DNA of 12,586 nucleotides from contig JALLAP010000481.1 of the NCBI GenBank assembly GCA_036939355.1, positions 1 through 12,586 of the forward strand, written 5' to 3'. The translations under genes and the position numbers were made by a program. Shown piece by piece: positions 7,529-12,586 of this stretch. The DNA is from Thalassiosira profunda (taxonomy: Eukaryota; Bacillariophyta; Thalassiosirophyceae; Thalassiosirales; Thalassiosiraceae). Each line of letters begins with the position of its first letter. Position 1 is the stretch's first letter. The notes beneath the pieces were generated by a model, which had not been told where the DNA came from, searched no databases, and saw only the letters and a program-made list of their open reading frames with translations.

Positions 7529-8590
7529 TCAATCGCTCTCCAAAGCAACTTTTCTCCTTCGGAACTCCTCAATCAAGGGCCGAAGCTTCGTCGTAATCTC
7601 CATCACACTGGCTTCGTGCTGCTTCACGAGCATCTCCCTCCTCTCTTTCGGTATCCCGTCCGATCCATCGTCGCCTTCCGCCGCATTATTTTTGCAAACG
7701 ATGCACTCCAGCAGCGACTCCAGATATTCATCGCTGTACACTGCCCTCGAGATAACTCTTTGCAGCGGACTTTTCGCAAAGAACTCTTGTGCCTCATCGT
7801 AGCTGGTGAATTGCAGAACGTCCTTCGACAGCATCACGCCTTCCTTCGCATTAACATTCGTACCGTTGCACCACACGGTGAAGCAAACTCTTCGCACTTT
7901 CGATGGCAACACACGGTGCATCACTCTGTCGCTGTAGAAGAATACCGCCCGCCGGTGTAACGGAGGTATCACGGTTTGCTTCCCCAAAAACGGCCACAGG
8001 CAAATCTCGCCCCCGTCTCCGGCTTTCCACTCGGGGTTGAGATATACGACGCAGGTCAGCTTGCGTTTGTTTGGCGGGCCGGGATTGTCGTAGTGCCACG
8101 GGAAGCTCCCGCCCCCGCTGTTCAGTTGCACTTTGATGGCCGGGGATGCGTCGGTATCGAGCGACAGCGACGTTGATGTCTCGGGTTGTGCTCTATCGAT
8201 CTTGTCGATCTGCTGCACAAACGAAGGGCCTAGGTTGCCAACCACCTCCTCCCACGCACCCAAATCGCCAAAGGCGCCTAGGCGACTCGGATCCGACAGA
8301 TCCATCTCATACACGCTCGGCTTCATCAGTCTCTGGCCTCCGAATTGGAATTGGTGCTGCTGAAACTGCTCGTCGGAATGCAACCGCTCGGCATCCTCTA
8401 GGAGCCGGTCAGCTAGTTCCCGATCCAGGAAATCGTCGACCACCGCGTGGTGGTCATCGCGCAGCCGGCGGATCAGGTCGGGGGTGATGGGCAGCTCCGC
8501 CTCGACCATGATGTTTCCAGGTGTGGCGGCAGCTATCGTACGTACGTACGATTGTACGTAGCCGCTCGACGAAATAACGACACTCGACAT
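7529..8590 (-). CDS. PHD/EGLN-like prolyl 4-hydroxylase (2-oxoglutarate, Fe(II) oxygenase)
   Basis: Predicted to hydroxylate a protein prolyl (or similar) residue using O2, 2-oxoglutarate and Fe(II). In the 353-aa reading, the iron triad is H166-x-D168 (PWHYDNPG) and H225 (RVMHRVLPS), with the 2-oxoglutarate-binding Arg at 234 (VRRVCFTVW). The HxDNP context, LTCVVYLNPEWKAGDGGE and AVFFYSD match the HIF prolyl hydroxylase subgroup more closely than collagen-type P4H; the His-to-Arg spacing of nine is as in PHD2. The N-terminal VVDDFLDRELADRLLEDA also fits PHD proteins. The C-terminal 100 residues (charged, helical) are extra to that core. No signal peptide is seen, so it is likely cytosolic or nuclear. 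The start may be 8590 or the second Met at 8509; the latter leaves the 18-bp palindrome in the leader. The single-exon frame is intact. The substrate, and any oxygen-sensing role, are inference. Confidence 0.85.
   Translation of the reverse strand: MSSVVISSSGYVQSYVRTIAAATPGNIMVEAELPITPDLIRRLRDDHHAVVDDFLDRELADRLLEDAERLHSDEQFQQHQFQFGGQRLMKPSVYEMDLSDPSRLGAFGDLGAWEEVVGNLGPSFVQQIDKIDRAQPETSTSLSLDTDASPAIKVQLNSGGGSFPWHYDNPGPPNKRKLTCVVYLNPEWKAGDGGEICLWPFLGKQTVIPPLHRRAVFFYSDRVMHRVLPSKVRRVCFTVWCNGTNVNAKEGVMLSKDVLQFTSYDEAQEFFAKSPLQRVISRAVYSDEYLESLLECIVCKNNAAEGDDGSDGIPKERREMLVKQHEASVMEITTKLRPLIEEFRRRKVALESD
8535..8552. promoter_or_regulatory. Perfect 18-bp palindrome ATCGTACGTACGTACGAT
   Basis: The sequence equals its own reverse complement and contains three ACGT cores; another TACGTA follows at 8555-8560. 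It lies either in the first codons of the oxygenase gene (start 8590) or 26-43 nt upstream of its second Met (8509). It is also 120-137 nt upstream of the divergent GtrA-like gene. ACGT-core palindromes are typical bZIP targets in general; binding here is inference. Confidence 0.4.
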
Positions 8591-8671
8591 GTTGCAGGGC
8601 TGCCGGCGGCCCCTCCCTCGCTCTAGACGAGCAAGCGCCCACGCCCCTGGACCACCGCCGTGCCCTGCATC
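8591..8671. promoter_or_regulatory. 81-bp divergent promoter region
   Basis: The only sequence between the first possible ATG of the oxygenase (minus, 8590) and the ATG of the GtrA-like gene (plus, 8672). The two genes must share or overlap promoter sequence. No TATA-like box is evident. Confidence 0.4.
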
Positions 8672-9309
8672 ATGTCCTCAGCAAAGCCAAGGCTCGCCCA
8701 CGAGTAGGTGTCGCTGTGATGCACATCTTGTGCGCTATTTGCAATGCATCTTCTCATTCACTTTGTGTCTCCTCGCATGCACCTTTTCATGCACCAACTT
8801 GGTAACGCAGGGCGCTGCACGACGTCTCTCAGTCCGTGCGCTTCCTCGCAATCGGAGCCGTCAGCAACGCCTTCTTTATGACGTGCTACAATTTGTTGGT
8901 GCTCAATTTTGAGCACGCGTACAGCGCAGCGACCATCTATGCGGTGTTCTACGCGCTATACATCCCGGTTGGCCATGCGTTGCAATGCCTCTTCGTCTTT
9001 GGCTGGCCGGCCGACTACCTCCCGTCGTTACTGGCAAATTCTCCTATCGGTCTGACGGCAATGGTGATTGGTACGGCGCTCACTGGCTTCCTGTCGAAGA
9101 TTGAGTTCAATGCCCTCGCGGAAGATTGGATATCGTCCGTTTTGGGAACGCCGCAGCACGACCATTCCGAGGAGGAGGGGGAGTTCTATTCCAGTTTAGT
9201 TGTGATGGTGGCAACGGGAGTTTGGTGCTATGTGCTGGGTCAGATCGTTAATGCGGAGAAGCCAGCGGAGAAGAAGAAGGTGGAGAAAGATCCAGCGAAG
9301 GAGTTGTAG
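8672..9309 (+). CDS. GtrA-like multi-pass membrane protein, two exons
   Basis: Exon 1 is 8672-8703 (ATG to CAC GA), the intron 8704-8810 (GTAGGT...ACGCAG, 107 nt) and exon 2 8811-9309. Joining restores a Glu codon and gives 176 aa beginning MSSAKPRLAHEALHDVSQSV. Without this exon the frame runs back into a TAA at 8803, inside the intron. Residues 20-41 (VRFLAIGAVSNAFF...), 49-72, about 90-106 and 137-157 are hydrophobic, so three to four membrane spans are likely. The RFLxxGAxxN opening and the VFGWP block after span 2 recall the GtrA family, which in bacteria helps move lipid-linked sugars across membranes; the family call is moderate. A His/Glu-rich loop precedes the last span, and the tail is Lys-rich and cytosolic. 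An ER, Golgi or plastid membrane location is not decided by the sequence. Confidence 0.75.
8704..8810 (+). other. Intron of the GtrA-like gene
   Basis: 107-nt GT-AG intron, donor CACGA|GTAGGT and acceptor AACGCAG|GG. It contains CTTGTG at 8728-8733 and ATTTGCAATGCAT at 8737-8749, which partly match the element seen upstream of the genes at 3882 and 11138. Confidence 0.7.
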
Positions 9310-9536
9310 AACTGGAGGGACGTTCATAGGTATGCATGAGGCAGGAAGACAGGACAGTTGCAAAAGTGGGGCGCAAGAGGTGGAATCGTTGGCGTATCAT
9401 TGAAAATGCCTGTGCCAATCAAAACGTTCATGCTGCAACGTGTGCACTCTATGGTATGCATCTTCATGCTATGTATTCATTTCATGAATCAACTTCCACT
9501 AGCAGGGGAACACGATGCATCTCACTCCTCTCACTT

Positions 9537-10805
9537 TCACCCTCCTCTCCGAATAAACGTGATCTTCCTAACCCGATCCATCCTCCGGGCCATCATGCTG
9601 GTCACATCCGCCGCGCTCATGCAACTGGCATCCTCGTCGTCAATCGCCACCAACACATCGTTCGGCCGCAGCAAGTTCTCCACTGGCGACCCCCTGCGGA
9701 CCTTGTGCACCACCGGCTGCCCGTTCACGACGTCGATGGCCACGCCAATCTTCCCGGGGGGTGCAAAGATGTGTTGCCGTGGATGATTGTTCAGTTCCTC
9801 CGTGTAAGATAGTGTGGCCTTTTGGACGGTGTTGGTGCCCGGGGCTGGAAAGAGAGTAGCGTGAGGAGTAGCACGCGACGGTGCGAAGTCGATTTCTTCC
9901 TCGTACAAGCTGTGCAGGTTCCTCGGATCGGGGTCGTCCCTGTAGTCTGTGTAGGGAGGCGCGCTGTCGTGGTAGACGTCCCTGGCTCCTGGACTCCCTC
10001 CCGAGGGGTTGAACGAGAAGTCGTCCGCCGTGGGCTGTTTTGCCATGCCGGCGGAGCTCAGGGACGTGTGCGTGGAGAAAATCTCCTTGGATCGGAATCG
10101 GTACGCCTCAAGCACCTGTTCCTTTCGGTAGTGCCTCCATGAAGCGTAAATAAGCCCCACGAACGCGACGGAGCCCAGCACAATCGCCACGATCGACGCA
10201 GTATTGAGCGTGTCGTTCGACATTCCCAAGGTCTCATTCGATGCATACTCTTCTTCGCTATCGTTCGGCGTCTGCGAATGAACTCTCTCAAAATCAGCCA
10301 AGACCACTTTGTCGACCCCTGTGAAATATGGATCGCCCGACCCGTGCATGTAACCGATCAAGTGATCTTGGAACTTGTCGCAGACGTGGATGAGCATCTT
10401 GCGAAAGTTATCGGCGGGGATGGAGTCAATGTCCGATTCTTGCGTGTATTCTGCCGAGACCACTGTTGAGAATGACAGAGTATGCTGCCCATTACTGTTG
10501 GGCAAGCTGGTTTGACGCTCGACCACCTTTCCATCCCTCAATATATGATCGTCAAAGACGTTGACAGCAATGATGGTGACGTGATACACCTGTTGGTCCC
10601 GAAATATCTTGGTCAGAAATGCAGTGAGTGTTTCGGAGAAGGTGGTCTTGCGATCGTCGTTGAATTCGATGCTCGGGCTGACGGAGGTGATGCGGGCGGA
10701 GAGGGTGGCGGAGAGGAAGGGGCTACGGGGCGCGTCGATTACCGCTGCGGCCACCGCGAGGTGGAGCAGCGCCAGAAGAAGTAAGAGCGGCCTCATCTGA
10801 TGCAC
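9537..10805 (-). CDS. Type I membrane protein with C-terminal cytosolic PDZ domain
   Basis: 422 aa from 10805; the fourth codon (Met, 10796) is an equally good start and gives a cleaner signal peptide (MRPLLLLLALLHLAVAAA). Residues about 25-200 are an extracellular or lumenal domain with no named family I recognise, carrying glycosylation sequons near 181, 190 and 197. One transmembrane helix follows (about 203-222, ASIVAIVLGSVAFVGLIYAS), then basic residues and a disordered cytosolic segment. Residues about 346-420 form a PDZ-like domain: FAPPGKIGVAIDVVNGQPVV, then GSPVENLLRPNDVLVAIDDE and a terminal strand KITFIRR. This architecture (signal, ectodomain, TM, APPGK-type PDZ) recurs in diatom predicted proteins as I recall them, usually unannotated. 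It could be a surface receptor or adhesion protein; ligand and partner are unknown. Single intact exon; convergent with the GtrA-like gene, 227 bp apart. Confidence 0.85.
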   Translation of the reverse strand: MHQMRPLLLLLALLHLAVAAAVIDAPRSPFLSATLSARITSVSPSIEFNDDRKTTFSETLTAFLTKIFRDQQVYHVTIIAVNVFDDHILRDGKVVERQTSLPNSNGQHTLSFSTVVSAEYTQESDIDSIPADNFRKMLIHVCDKFQDHLIGYMHGSGDPYFTGVDKVVLADFERVHSQTPNDSEEEYASNETLGMSNDTLNTASIVAIVLGSVAFVGLIYASWRHYRKEQVLEAYRFRSKEIFSTHTSLSSAGMAKQPTADDFSFNPSGGSPGARDVYHDSAPPYTDYRDDPDPRNLHSLYEEEIDFAPSRATPHATLFPAPGTNTVQKATLSYTEELNNHPRQHIFAPPGKIGVAIDVVNGQPVVHKVRRGSPVENLLRPNDVLVAIDDEDASCMSAADVTSMMARRMDRVRKITFIRRGG

Positions 10806-11137
10806 GTCTTGTGCTTCCGCTACGATTGATCGACGACCTCCTCGAAAAAGCTAGTCCGTCTCGTGCACTAACCCCTTGTGCACAGCGTCCGCATCCACAA
10901 CGATTGGTCGGCGTCGCCCACTCTACCGCCAAGGTGCATTCAAACCGAGGAAGCGAGAGGCAGGGAGTGGTGGCATCGCACTACAAATCCCACCCACTAC
11001 TCACTCAGATGCGAAAGTTTCAGGAGGCCAAGTTACGATAGGAATTGTCTCGTTTCTCAAAAATCTCTGAGGTGCACCTTGTGTCATTGCAACTCTCGGC
11101 GGCGCCGACTCCTCCCCTCAACTCCGAAGCAGCAAAC
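10806..11137. other. Divergent promoter region between PDZ protein and disordered-protein genes
   Basis: 332 bp separating two divergent starts. It holds two GTGCAC hexamers 15 bp apart (10863, 10878), CTTGTGC copies near 10809 and 10876, and the CTTGTGTCATTGCAA element at 11078-11092. The frame of the downstream gene is open back to 11045, but the start at 11138 is preferred. No other gene is seen. Confidence 0.5.
11072..11092 (+). promoter_or_regulatory. Putative core-promoter/5' UTR element CTTGTGTCATTGCAA
   Basis: Matches CTTGTGCATTGCAA at 3822-3835 with a single inserted base. It ends 45 nt before the ATG at 11138, against 46 nt in the other gene. The conserved spacing is the main argument that it is positioned relative to transcription or translation start. 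Confidence 0.35.
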
Positions 11138-12346
11138 ATGTTCAGCACTCATTATTCATCAGCGCAGCAGGCTTCGACGGTTATCAGTTGCTACACAAGA
11201 AGCCCTACCAACCAAGCCAAGATGGGGAGAGCCGCAGCATCCACCACCGACGATGGCGGAGGAGGAGGAGTGCTCTTCTTCTCCCGCAGGACGGGCCTCT
11301 CCACGACCCCTTCCGCACGTGGGGGCACGCCCGTTTCCTACGCGTCGTCGAACGCCACGTCCAAATCATCCGTCCCTCCGCCGCCACCGGCGAGAGAGAA
11401 CCCCGTCGCTTTCCCCGACGCCGTGCCCGATACCCTCGATAGGACAACCTCTCTCGGCAGCGAGAGTCTGAGCGCAGCCTCCGCGCCCTTCTGGTCCAAG
11501 CGCGAGCAGGTCAGCTACGACGAGGATGCCATCGTCGAAAGTGGCAGAAAGCGTTGTGATCACGTCGCTCAGAGTCGGCTCGACGCACCTAGTGAGAAGT
11601 GGAGAGAGCTCCTTCCGGGCACCACCAGCAGTCGCTTGAGCAGGGTGGAGCGGTCGCTCGAGAAGCTCAAGTCGAAGCGAACGAGCAACGTGTCTGGAAA
11701 ATATAACGCTGACTACGAGGCAGTTGTCGCCAGTGCGCTCACTGCTCCCATGCCGGAGGTCCAGGGCGCGGTCCTCCCCGCGGCCTCGAGCATCTCGGTC
11801 GCGTCCTCCAGCATCGACGCGTTTTCCGCGAGGGGGTCCAACAGCTTCGAGAGCATTACCGAGGGCGATAGCCTTGACGAGTTGGAGTCGGTCAAATCGC
11901 AACCTGTGGACGATGTCAACGCTGGCCTGATGGGTGGGTTATTTGGCAGCTTGTGGTGCGCAGCAAATGGTGATGCGGGTGTTGGGGAGGCAGAGGAGAG
12001 GGATCAGGTTGAGGAACAGCCAGAGGGGGAACTGGTCGGAGCACGCGATGGTGGCCAAAACGCTAGCGGGATGAAGGTGCGATCCAAGATCATCTACCGT
12101 TCCAAGGTGGTCCCAGGCGTCGAAACGGTACCTTACAAGAGCGGCACGGTCATTGTCGATGCGGTCTCACTGAAGATTGACGACATTGCCAACAAGCTAG
12201 AAACGAAGCGGGAGAAGCGCCGAGAGAAGCAGCGGCGCAAGAGGAAGGTGAGGGTGAAGAACACAAAAATGCCCAAGAGTAGGAGCAGCACGAACAAAGA
12301 TGAGGAGTTGCTGTCCAAGCTCGAGGTGCGCTACGATGTGCAGTAG
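11138..12346 (+). CDS. Ser-rich, intrinsically disordered protein with basic C-terminal helix
   Basis: 402 aa from the Met at 11138 (AACATG context); in-frame Met codons at 11045 and 11222 are alternatives, and the 11138 start is supported by the upstream element spacing. No known family. Features: a Gly run at 40-44, a Pro run at 80-84, Ser-rich low-complexity segments, a charged segment RLSRVERSLEKLKSKR at about 166-181, and a short hydrophobic patch GLMGGLFGSLWCAA at about 263-276. An acidic stretch follows at 284-298. Residues 310-355 (MKVRSKIIYRSKVV...VIVDAVSLKIDDI) are the most ordered-looking part, then a strongly basic, probably helical KREKRREKQRRKRKVRVK at 357-374. The latter may be a nuclear or nucleolar signal or an RNA-binding helix. 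KLKSKR also occurs in the disordered protein at 3882-5621. Function unknown. Confidence 0.7.
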   Translation: MFSTHYSSAQQASTVISCYTRSPTNQAKMGRAAASTTDDGGGGGVLFFSRRTGLSTTPSARGGTPVSYASSNATSKSSVPPPPPARENPVAFPDAVPDTLDRTTSLGSESLSAASAPFWSKREQVSYDEDAIVESGRKRCDHVAQSRLDAPSEKWRELLPGTTSSRLSRVERSLEKLKSKRTSNVSGKYNADYEAVVASALTAPMPEVQGAVLPAASSISVASSSIDAFSARGSNSFESITEGDSLDELESVKSQPVDDVNAGLMGGLFGSLWCAANGDAGVGEAEERDQVEEQPEGELVGARDGGQNASGMKVRSKIIYRSKVVPGVETVPYKSGTVIVDAVSLKIDDIANKLETKREKRREKQRRKRKVRVKNTKMPKSRSSTNKDEELLSKLEVRYDVQ

Positions 12347-12586
12347 GTTGATGTGAAGTGATCGGGTTAGCCGGATGTCAATCGTTGTCGGCAATACAGC
12401 ACTTTTTCAAGCGCTTGGTCTGTCAAGACCTCTGAGTTTCTGGCTAACCTAGCGCCAAGGAAACTCAATGCTAAGATGCATCCCGGCATCGCTGCCCCAC
12501 TTTCCGCATCTTTACTTCCTTTGCATCGTCCCAGCAGCGTGTTTCGTCACACTACCACGCACTTGCTTTTCCATGCGAAACGAAGA
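12347..12586. other. 3' flanking region with nested inverted repeats
   Basis: No gene is seen in the last 240 bp. GGTTAGCC (12365-12372) pairs with GGCTAACC (12442-12449). Inside lie the palindrome CAAGCGCTTG (12408-12417) and a short hairpin GGTCT...AGACC (12417-12430). GCACTTTTTC at 12399-12408 matches the arm of the inverted repeat at 5886-5898. This is probably 3' UTR and downstream sequence of the gene ending at 12346. Confidence 0.45.

Noticed and set aside
9297..9309. C-terminal AKEL of the GtrA-like protein as an ER retrieval signal
   Set aside because: It does not match KDEL/HDEL closely, and the protein is a membrane protein with a probable cytosolic tail.
9336..9812. Plus-strand frames of about 140-158 aa
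   Set aside because: They run through the convergent 3' region and then antisense to the PDZ domain; no recognisable protein features.
10809..10883. Extra CTTGTGC copies as promoter elements of the PDZ gene
   Set aside because: CTTGTGC also occurs inside coding sequence (near 7787 and 9701), so the short core alone is not informative.
1..12586. CRISPR arrays, insertion sequences, retroelements, toxin-antitoxin or viral genes
   Set aside because: No regular spacer arrays, transposase, reverse transcriptase or capsid motifs were seen on either strand.

Overview
The window looks like nuclear DNA from a secondary-plastid alga, most probably a diatom. Four things point there. (1) The first gene begins with what reads as a bipartite plastid-targeting presequence: a hydrophobic signal peptide, then an ASAFAP-type cleavage motif with Phe at +1. 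(2) Introns are few, short (about 90-170 bp) and GT-AG. (3) Genes are packed tightly on both strands. (4) A signal peptide-ectodomain-TM-tail protein ends in a PDZ-like domain of a style I associate with diatom predicted proteomes. The species assignment is inference; no rRNA or organelle marker is present.

Layout, left to right: a 5'-truncated FAD-dependent amine-oxidase/desaturase-like plastid enzyme (+, 2-1721); convergent with it, a small nuclear-looking Lys-rich protein with a helical KIX-like module (-, 1806-2604); a gene-poor stretch of about 1.3 kb with several short direct repeats; a long acidic, disordered protein (+, 3882-5621); a secreted SGNH/GDSL-type hydrolase whose reading frame is interrupted at least once (-, 5877-7167); a prolyl-hydroxylase (PHD/EGLN-like) 2-oxoglutarate Fe(II) oxygenase (-, 7529-8590); a GtrA-like multi-pass membrane protein with a tiny first exon (+, 8672-9309), divergent from the oxygenase across only 81 bp; a type I membrane protein with a C-terminal PDZ domain (-, 9537-10805); and a second disordered basic/Ser-rich protein (+, 11138-12346).

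The genes do not form an obvious pathway, and I see no operon, mobile element, CRISPR array, tRNA or rRNA. The most interesting signals are regulatory or structural. A near-identical CTTGTG..CATTGCAA element sits 46-47 nt before the ATG of both disordered-protein genes. ATCGTA/TACGAT palindromes lie at the 5' ends of the two neighbouring minus-strand genes. A perfect 13-bp inverted repeat straddles the hydrolase stop codon. The hydrolase frame breaks at a 7-nt homopolymer. Two genes only make sense after splicing in exons that a plain ORF view misses. I did not find a convincing new multi-gene system.
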